This document shows, one piece after another, positions 17,225-24,469 of a stretch of DNA of 64,000 bases; within the stretch, counting starts at the first letter, position 1, and each line of letters opens with the position of its first letter. The notes beneath the pieces are model-generated. The model did no database searches. It had not been told where the DNA came from and worked only from the letters and a program-made list of their open reading frames with translations. Both the position numbers and the translations under genes were made by a program. The stretch covers positions 248,001 to 312,000 of the forward strand of contig NZ_JAERQN010000009.1 of assembly GCF_016805305.1 (NCBI RefSeq), written 5' to 3'. The stretch is from Falsiroseomonas ponticola (GTDB taxonomy: Bacteria; Pseudomonadota; Alphaproteobacteria; Acetobacterales; Acetobacteraceae).

Positions 17225-17259
17225 CACCCGCGCAGACCCTGACCCACTGGGCTGCGCCA

Positions 17260-19686
17260 TCACGGCTGCCCCCCGGAGGCCGGCTGTCGGCGATACCGGC
17301 GTTCGCGCTTGGCGCGCGGGCCATGGCCGCCCTTGCGGGCGCGGCAGAGCTTGAAGCCCATGCTGATGAGGCTGCGGACGACGCGGTTCTGGTCGGCCTG
17401 CGTCCAGCGCGCCTTCTCGATGCCGAGTGCCCGCTCCATCACCTCCGCAACAGAGACATCGTGCAGCGGTGTGGGACGGGGACGACGGAACGGCTTGCGC
17501 TCGCCGTAGCCGTTCTCCAGCCACTCGATCTCGTTCTCGAGATAGGCCTCGATCGGCTCGTCCCAGGCGTCGCCCTGGTAGCGCTCGGCCTGTTCCTCGG
17601 CCGCGAGCGCGTCGAGCTCCCGCGATTCCAGCCACCAGGGTTCGCCACGCCGGAACCGGTCGCGCGCCTCCGCCCAGAGCTGGTCGCGATCGCGCTGCAG
17701 CGCCTCGAGGTCGATCGTGCTGCACACCACCGGCCAGAAGCGCCGTCCGCCCGTGGGATCCTTGAGATAGCCGCCCTCCGGATTGACGCTGCCGGCGAAG
17801 ACGCATTGCCGCGGCAGGTCGACCAGGCGCTTGCCATAGGGCGGCCGAAAGCGGTCCTGGGTGCGCGACATGAACGCCTTGACGGTGCTCACCTCGGCGC
17901 GGCCCATGGTGTCGAGCTCGGCGATCTCGATGATCCAGACGCCGCGCGTTTCCATCGCCGCGTCCTTGCTGGAGAGGTCGGAGAGGCGGTCGGTGAACCA
18001 GGGCGCGGCGAGGGCCATCAGCGCCGAGGACTTCCGGATGCCCTGCGGTCCTTCGAGGATCAGCGCGCAGTCGGCCTTGCAGCCGGGCACGTAGATCCGT
18101 GCGACAGCGGAGATCAGCCAGCGCGGCCCGACCGCGCGGTGGTAGGCGTTGTCCTCGGCGCCGAGATAGCGGAGCAGCCAGGCGTCGAGGCGCGGCGTAC
18201 CGTCCCAGGCCAGCGCGTCGAGATACTCCCGGACGGGGTGGAAGATCCGGTCGCGCGCCACGACCTCGACGGCCTGCCCGGCGATCGACATCGGCACCAT
18301 GATGTCCTGGTGCTGTAGCCAGTCGGCGACGAGGGCGTCGTCGCGGTCGGCCCATGGCGTGTCGGACCAGCCCGCCCTTTCCCGAACCCAGGGCGGCGGC
18401 TTGCGCGCGACGGTGGTCGTGGCGAAGGCATCGTGCCACAGCACGTCCTGCCATTCCGGCGCGCCCCGCAGCGCGGTGATGGCGTTCGCCAGGACGGGGC
18501 GAGCCTCACCCTCGTCGTTGAGCAGCAGCTCCTTGCGCCACTCGTTGGAGAAGGCGGTGGCGGGGCGCGTCGCGGCGATCAGCATCCGCACGGCGTCCTC
18601 GCCGTCCGACTGCAGGACGTCGTTGAAGTCCTGCCCGGGCGGTGGCTCTGCGACGGTCACCTCGTGCCCGCGGGCGCGTAGCACGGTGACGGCTTGGCGC
18701 AGCTGTTGGTCGGCCTTGCTGTTCGGCGCGTCGCCGTCGCGCGCGACGATGACGGGCACGCCGTCGGGAAGGGGCGCGCGGGCCATGTTGCTGATGCCGA
18801 GGCATGCCCAGCTCTCCTGGCCGGTGGCCTGCCACACGGAGAGCGCCGTCTCGACGCCTTCGCAGAGCACCACCGGCACCTTGCCTGGGAAGCGCACGGC
18901 GGCGACGTCGGCCCAACCGTCATGTGCCTTGTTGGTGCGCTTCTGGACCTTGAGCGGCGCCTTGCGACCGTCCTCGGTGAGGTAGATCAGCTGCAGGCCG
19001 TGAACCTGGCCCTCGGCGTCCGTCGCCAGGGCGACGAGCGCGCCGTAGTGGTTGTAGGCATTCGGCAGGAAGCGGATGGATGGCGGGAGCGGCGCGGCCG
19101 TGATGCCGCGGCGGCGCAGATAGGTTTCGACGCGGGTGCCTGCCGGAGCCTCGCAGCCGGTGACGATCTCAGCGACCTTCGCGGCTCGCTTGGCGTCCTC
19201 CGCGGCCTTCTTCGCGGTGGGCGACGCGCCAGGGACGTGCCATGGTGGCGGTCCGGGCAGGTCGTCGGTGAACGCAGATGGCTCCGGTGCTGCCGTTGGA
19301 GCCGCCGATGCTCCGTCTTCCGGCAGAGCCGCGTCAGCAGCCTCGCAGGTCGGTCCCGCTGACGCTGATGGTGGATCGGCCTTCGGCCGGCGCGGCGCTG
19401 CCGGCATGCCGAGCCACTGGCGGGACCAGTCAAGCGCAGCGCCATTGCTGAGGCCGCGGCGGTGCCGGAGCAACTCGATGCCGGCGCCGCCGATCCCTTG
19501 CTCGTGGTCGAACCAGCGTCCGGCGTCGTCGCCCTCGAGCTCGACGGCGATGCTGCCATGCGTGCCGAAGCGCAGCTGCGTCTGCGTGGACAGCCCACGG
19601 TTCGGCTCACCGAGCAGCTCGCGCGCGAGGTCGCCGATGCGCGCGTTGAGTGCAGCCACCACATCCTTCGCGCTGGCGCCGGTCAT
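17260..19686 (-). CDS. Phage primase-helicase: Toprim plus VapE/VirE-type ATPase, 808 aa
   Basis: Replication protein. Residues about 180-340 form a Toprim primase region: conserved Glu276 in VLCEGVETALS and the Asp pair D317/D319 in VIVARDGDAP. Residues about 480-720 match the virulence-associated E (D5-like superfamily 3) ATPase: a Walker A variant at 546-553 (GPQGIRKS, with Arg in the usual Gly/Thr position), and the FMSRTQDRFRPPYGK segment characteristic of the family. The start at 19686 has GAGG seven bases upstream. The N-terminal 180 residues hold a small domain and an Ala/Pro-rich linker. It lies directly beside the symmetric repeat array, so origin recognition there is plausible. Confidence 0.85.
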   Translation of the reverse strand: MTGASAKDVVAALNARIGDLARELLGEPNRGLSTQTQLRFGTHGSIAVELEGDDAGRWFDHEQGIGGAGIELLRHRRGLSNGAALDWSRQWLGMPAAPRRPKADPPSASAGPTCEAADAALPEDGASAAPTAAPEPSAFTDDLPGPPPWHVPGASPTAKKAAEDAKRAAKVAEIVTGCEAPAGTRVETYLRRRGITAAPLPPSIRFLPNAYNHYGALVALATDAEGQVHGLQLIYLTEDGRKAPLKVQKRTNKAHDGWADVAAVRFPGKVPVVLCEGVETALSVWQATGQESWACLGISNMARAPLPDGVPVIVARDGDAPNSKADQQLRQAVTVLRARGHEVTVAEPPPGQDFNDVLQSDGEDAVRMLIAATRPATAFSNEWRKELLLNDEGEARPVLANAITALRGAPEWQDVLWHDAFATTTVARKPPPWVRERAGWSDTPWADRDDALVADWLQHQDIMVPMSIAGQAVEVVARDRIFHPVREYLDALAWDGTPRLDAWLLRYLGAEDNAYHRAVGPRWLISAVARIYVPGCKADCALILEGPQGIRKSSALMALAAPWFTDRLSDLSSKDAAMETRGVWIIEIAELDTMGRAEVSTVKAFMSRTQDRFRPPYGKRLVDLPRQCVFAGSVNPEGGYLKDPTGGRRFWPVVCSTIDLEALQRDRDQLWAEARDRFRRGEPWWLESRELDALAAEEQAERYQGDAWDEPIEAYLENEIEWLENGYGERKPFRRPRPTPLHDVSVAEVMERALGIEKARWTQADQNRVVRSLISMGFKLCRARKGGHGPRAKRERRYRRQPASGGQP

Positions 19687-19814
19687 CGGGCGCCTCGCGC
19701 AGCTGGTGGGGCTTGATCGAGAATCGGCATCGGGCCTCCGCGGTGAAGGCCCGCAAGAAGGCACACGACATCGGCATACTCAGCGTTCGAGCCGATCCGG
19801 CTCCAATGCGGGCC

Positions 19815-19830
19815 GAGGGTTCAACCCTTC
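19815..19830. promoter_or_regulatory. AGGGTTCARCCCTTC palindromic site, copy 1
   Basis: GAGGGTTCAACCCTTC contains six-base inverted arms (AGGGTT/AACCCT) around one base. A 15-base match to it (AGGGTTCARCCCTTC) occurs at 20592-20607 on the other side of the 229-aa gene. It lies just downstream of that gene and about 130 bases upstream of the primase start. A pair of matching dyads flanking one gene suggests operators for one regulator. Confidence 0.45.
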
Positions 19831-19845
19831 AGCCGCGGTGTGGCG

Positions 19846-20535
19846 CTATCCCCAGCCGCGTTTTGCTCCGCCGCGCTGCGAGCCGGGCAGGCGGATCAGC
19901 GTCGCCATGGCGTCGGCGAGGTTCTGCGACACCGGCTCGCCGTCCACCGTCTGCTCGCGGAACCAGTCAGCCAGCAGCTCCTTCTTGCCCTGATCGCGCA
20001 TGCTGATCCGGTTCTCGGCGATCGCCCGCTCCAGGAGGTCCATATACGGCGTGCGGTATGGCTCCCCCGTCTTGGGATCCACCGCGGGGGCGAGTTGCGG
20101 CACCTCGATGACCGGCCAGATCGCCAGCACCATGAAGCGCGGCACGCGGATGTCGATGAACTGACCGTCGGCCATGGTCAGCACGGCAAGCTGAACGTCG
20201 GTGCGCCCTGCGCGCCACTGTTCGGGGGTGATGGTGCTGTGGTGGCCCGAGTGCAGATCCCAGCCGTCCAGGGCATGGGTCCAGGGGCGGGACTGCGTCG
20301 TGGACAGCCGCCCCTGCGCATGCAGATCTCCATCCCGCAGCGCCACCTGGACCTCGCGAGCTGCCTGGCTGGCCACGCCGCCTCGAGGGTTCTCGGACCT
20401 GCGCCAGGGCGGGACCGTCGGGTCGGACGCGGGGGCGATGTCGCCGCGTGCGATCGCGCGCTCAATCTGAGCCGCAACATGATCAATGGCTTGGCTCAGA
20501 CGCCACTGCGTCCGGTCCAACCTGTCGATCAGCAT
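19846..20535 (-). CDS. Hypothetical phage protein, 229 aa
   Basis: Not recognised. The start at 20535 has a strong GGAGG four bases away. It has an N-terminal helical region (LDRTQWRLSQAIDHVAAQIE), a long middle with beta-prone segments (GQFIDIRVPRFMVLAIWPVIEVPQL), and a C-terminal segment rich in charged residues. The FIDIRVPRF segment may be a strand of a nuclease-like fold, but there is no clear active-site set. It is upstream of and co-directional with the primase, so an early replication-associated protein is the most probable role. Confidence 0.6.
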   Translation of the reverse strand: MLIDRLDRTQWRLSQAIDHVAAQIERAIARGDIAPASDPTVPPWRRSENPRGGVASQAAREVQVALRDGDLHAQGRLSTTQSRPWTHALDGWDLHSGHHSTITPEQWRAGRTDVQLAVLTMADGQFIDIRVPRFMVLAIWPVIEVPQLAPAVDPKTGEPYRTPYMDLLERAIAENRISMRDQGKKELLADWFREQTVDGEPVSQNLADAMATLIRLPGSQRGGAKRGWG

Positions 20536-20590
20536 GCTGCCCTCCTGCTCCTAGCTGGATTGAGAACATATAACGAACATGGGCGGCGTT

Positions 20591-20607
20591 GAAGGGTTCA
20601 GCCCTTC
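20591..20607. promoter_or_regulatory. AGGGTTCARCCCTTC palindromic site, copy 2
   Basis: GAAGGGTTCAGCCCTTC has arms GAAGGG/CCCTTC around TTCAG. It lies in the divergent gap between the 229-aa gene and the plus-strand recombinase module, next to an AT-rich stretch (ACATATAACG at about 20566) that could be a -10 element. A repressor bound here could control both directions. Confidence 0.5.
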
Positions 20608-20674
20608 CTTCAACAGCTGGTCCCGACCGGCTCCCAGGTGGCGGGCCGCGCCTGCCATGGGCTCGATGTCGGGC

Positions 20675-20896
20675 ATGCCAGCACCCGCCGCCGCACCATG
20701 CCCCAAGACGCTGAACGCCCATCTCCCACCCCACCTCCGCGAGGTCTGCGACCTCCTCGCCCGCGGGATCCTGCGGCTCCGCAGCCGCGCTGCGGCGAAA
20801 GCGGCGCGCGACGCGGCGGACCGCGGAGAGTGGTTGCTACACTTCCCGGCCAAGCAGCGCCTCCATGCGAACCCGTCCATTCGGAGAGACGCATGA
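20675..20896 (+). CDS. Small hypothetical protein upstream of DUF2924, 73 aa
   Basis: Short coding region with a convincing helical core (LPPHLREVCDLLARGILRLRSR, residues about 17-38) and a C-terminal LHFPAKQRLHAN pattern that recurs in small proteins encoded before DUF2924/recombinase modules. Its stop overlaps the ATG of the DUF2924 gene (ATGA), so it is likely coupled. Start uncertain: 20675 is used, but 20657 or 20579 are in frame; none has a good ribosome site. Function unknown; probably part of the recombination module. Confidence 0.55.
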   Translation: MPAPAAAPCPKTLNAHLPPHLREVCDLLARGILRLRSRAAAKAARDAADRGEWLLHFPAKQRLHANPSIRRDA

Positions 20897-21393
20897 AGAG
20901 GAAGACGAAGACACCGCCCGCGCCGGCGCCGACCATCGCCGCCATCCCGCCCACGGATGTGCCGCGGCGGCTGGCGGCGCTGAAGACGATCAGCCCCGGC
21001 GCGCTGAAGCAGCAGTGGCGGGAGCTCTTCGGCACCGAGCCGCCGCCCTACAACCGGCGCTTCCTGGAGCACCGCCTGGCGTATCGCGTCCAGGAGCTCG
21101 CCTATGGCGGGCTGAAGCCGGAGACGCTGGCGCGGCTCGAGGCGCTGGGTGAGCAGTTCGACGGTGGGAAGCTCACCGTCCGCCGCATGCGCGGCGACGA
21201 CAAGCCGATCGCCGGCACGCAGCTGATCCGCGAGTACCAGGGGGTCGAGCACGTCGTGACCGTGACCCGCGCGGGGTACGAGTACGGGGGCCAGCCCTAC
21301 CAGTCGCTCTCCGCCATCGCGCGCGCCATCACCGGCACGCGCTGGAATGGGCGCGTGTTCTTCGGGCTACGCCCTAGCCGGAACGCAGCATGA
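20893..21393 (+). CDS. DUF2924 family protein, 166 aa
   Basis: Matches DUF2924: RRLAALKTISPGALKQQWRELFG near residue 25, the PPYNRRFLEHRLAYRVQELAYGG block near 52, and the C-terminal G-x-x-YxSLSAIARAITGTRWNGRVFFGL (the same W-x-G-x-x-FFGL ending as the rest of the family). Genes of this family sit immediately before large serine recombinases in alphaproteobacterial prophages, so an accessory recombination role is inferred. GGAG is six to seven bases before ATG 20893. The stop overlaps the recombinase start. Confidence 0.9.
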   Translation: MKRKTKTPPAPAPTIAAIPPTDVPRRLAALKTISPGALKQQWRELFGTEPPPYNRRFLEHRLAYRVQELAYGGLKPETLARLEALGEQFDGGKLTVRRMRGDDKPIAGTQLIREYQGVEHVVTVTRAGYEYGGQPYQSLSAIARAITGTRWNGRVFFGLRPSRNAA

Positions 21394-22742
21394 AGCGCGA
21401 TGCGAAGCAGGCTGCGGCGATGCCGGCCACCGTTCGGAAGCTGCGCTGCGCGGTCTACACCAGGAAGTCGAGCGAGGAAGGCCTCGACATGGAGTTCAAC
21501 TCGCTCGACGCGCAGCGCGAGGCCTGTGAGGCCTTCATCGCCAGCCAGCGCGCCGAAGGCTGGGTGCTGGTCCGCGACCGCTACGACGACGGCGGCATCT
21601 CCGGCGGCACTCTGGAGCGCCCCGCGCTGAAGCGCCTGGTCGCCGACATCCAGGAGGGGCTGGTGGACGTGGTGGTGGTCTACAAGATCGACCGCCTGAG
21701 CCGCTCGCTAGTCGACTTTACAAAGCTGGTCGAAGTCTTCGACGCGAACAACGTGACCTTCGTCTCCGTCACGCAGTCGTTCAACACGACCACCAGCATG
21801 GGCCGGCTGACGCTGAACATCCTGCTGAGCTTCGCTCAATTCGAAAGAGAGGTCATTGGCGAGCGCATCCGCGACAAGGTGGCGGCCTCGCGCAAGCGTG
21901 GCATGTGGATGGGCGGCTTCGTGCCGCTCGGCTACGATGTGCGCGAGCGGAAGCTGGTGGTGAACGACGCCGAGGCCGCGCTGGTGCGGCGGATCTTTCA
22001 GGGCTTCGTCGAGACCGAGTCCTGCACCAAGCTGGTGCAGGCGCTGCGCACCGAGGGTGCCAACACGAAGCGGGGCCGCCCGCTAACCAAGAGCGACGTC
22101 TATCGCATCCTCAGCAACCGCGTGTACCTGGGCGAGGCGGTGCACAAGGGCACGGCCTATCCCGGCGAGCACGACGCCATTGTCACCCAGGCGCAGTGGG
22201 ACGCGGTGCACGCCGTCCTGCAGGTCAGCCCGCGGGTGCGGGTCAACCGGACGCGCAACACCACCGCGCCGCTGCTGCGCGGGCTGATCTTCGACAGTCA
22301 CGGGCGCTCCATGTCGCCGAGCCACAGCCGCGGCCGCGGCGGGCAGATGTACCGCTACTATGTCAGCCAGACGGTGCTGAAGGGCGGTGCGACGGAGCGG
22401 CCCGCCATCGCACGCCTGCCGGCCGGGGAGATCGAGGCGGCGGTGGTCGCCCAGGTCCGCGCGCTGCTCCGGCAGCCCGAGATGGTGGTCGGCACCTGGC
22501 GGGCGGCGCGCGCAACAGCGCCGGACGTCACCGAGCAGGAGGTGCTGCTGGCGCTAGAGCGGATAGAGCCTCTGTGGGACGAACTTTTCCCCGCCGAGCG
22601 GGCCCGCATCGTGCGCCTGCTGGTGGACCGGGTCGATGTTGGGGCTGAGGGCGCCGCGGTGCGGCTGCGGCTGGACGGGCTCGGCAGCCTGGTGCGCGAC
22701 CTCGCCGCGCGAGAGCCCGAGGGCGGGAGAGCGGCGGCGTGA
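21390..22742 (+). CDS. Large serine recombinase (prophage integrase), 450 aa
   Basis: Site-specific integrase/excisionase. The resolvase catalytic domain covers residues about 19-170, with Ser27 in Y-T-R-K-S as nucleophile, then YDDGGISGGTLERP, KIDRLSRS and LSFAQFEREV(I)-G-E-R-I-R-D-K. A recombinase domain follows (GGFVPLGYDV onward to about 285). The expected zinc ribbon is cysteine-poor: GLIFDSHGRSMSPSHSRGRGG lacks the usual Cys residues, a feature of this subfamily. The last 80 residues are helical with an ERIEPLWDELFP segment. Overlaps at both ends couple it to DUF2924 and the HTH gene. The attachment site is probably close by. Confidence 0.92.
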   Translation: MKRDAKQAAAMPATVRKLRCAVYTRKSSEEGLDMEFNSLDAQREACEAFIASQRAEGWVLVRDRYDDGGISGGTLERPALKRLVADIQEGLVDVVVVYKIDRLSRSLVDFTKLVEVFDANNVTFVSVTQSFNTTTSMGRLTLNILLSFAQFEREVIGERIRDKVAASRKRGMWMGGFVPLGYDVRERKLVVNDAEAALVRRIFQGFVETESCTKLVQALRTEGANTKRGRPLTKSDVYRILSNRVYLGEAVHKGTAYPGEHDAIVTQAQWDAVHAVLQVSPRVRVNRTRNTTAPLLRGLIFDSHGRSMSPSHSRGRGGQMYRYYVSQTVLKGGATERPAIARLPAGEIEAAVVAQVRALLRQPEMVVGTWRAARATAPDVTEQEVLLALERIEPLWDELFPAERARIVRLLVDRVDVGAEGAAVRLRLDGLGSLVRDLAAREPEGGRAAA

Positions 22743-23116
22743 GCGACCCGGCGCAGACCCTCACGGTCGTGATCCCGCTCCGGGTGAAGCCGCGGGGCGG
22801 GCGGAAGGCGATGGTCACGCCCGGCGTGCTGGCGCTGGTGCGCCGACAGGACATCACGCTGATCAAGGCGGTGGCGCGTGCATTTCGGTGGCGGCGGATG
22901 CTGGAGTCCGGCCAGTTCGCCACGATCAAGGATCTGGCAGCGGCGGAGAAGATCAACTCGTCCTACGTCTCGCGGGTGCTGCGGCTGACGCTGCTGGGGC
23001 CGGATATCGTCGAGGCGATTCTGGACGGGCGGCAGCCGGAGGGGATGACGCTGCCGGGGCTAATGGAGCCGTTTCCGGTGGAGTGGGATGATCAGCGCCG
23101 AGGTAGGCGCTTGTAG
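22739..23116 (+). CDS. HTH protein of the recombinase module, 125 aa
   Basis: Starts at GTG, overlapping the recombinase stop. The segment FATIKDLAAAEKINSSYVSRVLRLTLLGPDIVEAILDG (residues about 58-95) reads as a helix-turn-helix in the style of transcriptional or recombination-directionality regulators. The N-terminal 40 residues are strand-rich and basic. It commonly follows this type of serine recombinase in alphaproteobacteria, so a directionality factor or regulator is likely. It is the last recognised prophage gene. Confidence 0.75.
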   Translation: MSDPAQTLTVVIPLRVKPRGGRKAMVTPGVLALVRRQDITLIKAVARAFRWRRMLESGQFATIKDLAAAEKINSSYVSRVLRLTLLGPDIVEAILDGRQPEGMTLPGLMEPFPVEWDDQRRGRRL

Positions 23117-23439
23117 CTTAGCAGGCCTTTCCTCTGCGCCGTAGCGCACCCGGGAGGTGGGCGTGGACCCCCAAGTCGGCAGCATAGCGACTGCCCGCCG
23201 GCGTTTCTCACTGATTCGGCGCTTCGCGTGCCAATACGCCCAGGTTGTCGCGCCGAGGGCTGTAGTCCGGGGCATGGCGCTTGGCGGAGGCAAGCCACCG
23301 CTCGCAGCGCCTGCCATAGCGCTTGGCGAAGGTGGGTCGCCTCATGCTACAGACCTTCCGAAAACGAACCGAACAGCAGTCGCCGCGCCGCCGAACGGAC
23401 CGGCATAAGGTACCAAGCCGACGCCTGCAGGAGGTAACT
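23117..23439. other. Gene-free prophage/island junction
   Basis: I see no convincing gene in these 323 bases. It includes GTAGCTTAGCAGG directly after the HTH stop, several short out-of-frame reading segments, and at the end a perfect AGGAGG ribosome site for the Ntn hydrolase gene. A weak minus-strand reading segment (ending near 23208, start near 23345) has no supporting features. The prophage attachment site may lie here, but I could not pair it with a left copy outside the window. Confidence 0.5.
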
Positions 23440-24246
23440 ATGACCGTCATCGTGTCCGTGAAGATCAACGATGGGATTGTAATGGCGTCCGACAGCGCCA
23501 GCACGTTCCAGAGCGGTCAAACCTACCTGCATGCAGATAAAATCGTGAACCTCGTGAAGGGGCTGCCAATTGGCGTCATGGTTACGGGCAACGGCGGCAT
23601 TGGCGCGGAGTCAATCGCGACCCTGTTGAAGGACCTGAGGGCGCGCCTCGATGGCAGTGACCCACATCCGTGGAAGCTCGACCGCCCCAACTACACCATG
23701 CAGCATGTGGCGGAGCGGGTCAGGGAGTTCCTCTTCGAGGAAAAGACCGTACCAGCTGACCTAGAGACATGGATGAGACTTCGGATCTGCGGCTATTCGG
23801 CAGGTAGGCCGCTGCCAGAGATCTGGGAGGTGCTGATCCGGGGAAAGGAGTGCGACTCGCCGAAGCTCGTGCAGGCCGAACAGGGGTTTGGCGTGAATTG
23901 GGACGGCGAGTACGAGGCGCTTGACCGTCTCATCCTCGGCGTCGGGAGTGGCTTTCAGGATGCAGCCGTGAGCCTCGGCCTGCCGCAGGAGCAAGCGCCG
24001 GAAATCACAGCGAAGGTGATGCGCCAGCTTTACGAGGACCTTGCCGTGCCCGCCATGCCCATTCAGGACGCTATCGACCTGGCTCGCTTCCTCGTGGAGA
24101 CCACGGCGGGCTTCGTGCGCTTCTCCATCCGGAAGCAGCCCAAGACTGTCGGCGGCCCGGTCGAAATCGCGGCCATCACCAAGCACGAGGGCTTCCGTTG
24201 GGTGCAGCGGCGGCACTTTTACAGCGCCACTCTGAACCCCGCGTGA
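23440..24246 (+). CDS. Proteasome beta-subunit-like Ntn hydrolase, 268 aa
   Basis: The N-terminus MTVIVSVKINDGIVMASDSAST follows the proteasome beta signature. If Met is removed, Thr becomes residue 1, and the catalytic positions match: Thr1, Asp17 (SDSAS) and Lys33 (HADKI). No propeptide is present. The next block (IGVMVTGNGGIGAE) fits the core strand. The family includes HslV-, Anbu- and BPH-like proteins, and a self-compartmentalised peptidase is inferred. Start 23440 has AGGAGG four bases upstream. No ATPase partner of the HslU type is adjacent, but the DUF499 ATPase follows 223 bases later. It may belong to the defence island or be an independent cargo gene. Confidence 0.7.
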   Translation: MTVIVSVKINDGIVMASDSASTFQSGQTYLHADKIVNLVKGLPIGVMVTGNGGIGAESIATLLKDLRARLDGSDPHPWKLDRPNYTMQHVAERVREFLFEEKTVPADLETWMRLRICGYSAGRPLPEIWEVLIRGKECDSPKLVQAEQGFGVNWDGEYEALDRLILGVGSGFQDAAVSLGLPQEQAPEITAKVMRQLYEDLAVPAMPIQDAIDLARFLVETTAGFVRFSIRKQPKTVGGPVEIAAITKHEGFRWVQRRHFYSATLNPA

Positions 24247-24469
24247 CGTAGGCATTCCCGATCCGAGTGCAAACTTGGGCAGCAATCCCCATGGGTGCAG
24301 CAGGTGGACCGTCTCTCGGATACCGCCCCGCCATCCTTCGTGGGCTGAATTTATTCCGCTGTGGAGATACTTCAACGAATCCCTGTCCATGAGGTAGCAT
24401 TGCAGTCTCAGAAGGCATGACCATCCGCAGGGCAAGCTCCCTCTCGACGAGGATCGGTAAAGTAGACGC

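Larger units (their letters stand above)
1..23116. mobile_element. Prophage, right-hand portion (left end outside window)
   Basis: A near-continuous block of phage genes: terminase, connector, portal, protease/capsid fusion, endolysin and holin-like genes on the minus strand, a primase-helicase, two ParB-methyltransferases, and a serine recombinase module on the plus strand at the right end. Tail genes are expected left of position 1. The right limit is placed at the end of the HTH gene downstream of the recombinase, because chromosomal or island-type genes start shortly after. The exact attachment sites were not identified. Almost all late genes are chained by 4-base overlaps, as expected of a single late transcript read right to left. 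Confidence 0.85.

Noticed and set aside
23208-23345. Small minus-strand gene in the prophage/island junction
   Set aside because: No ribosome site, no recognisable domain, and no coupling to a neighbour.
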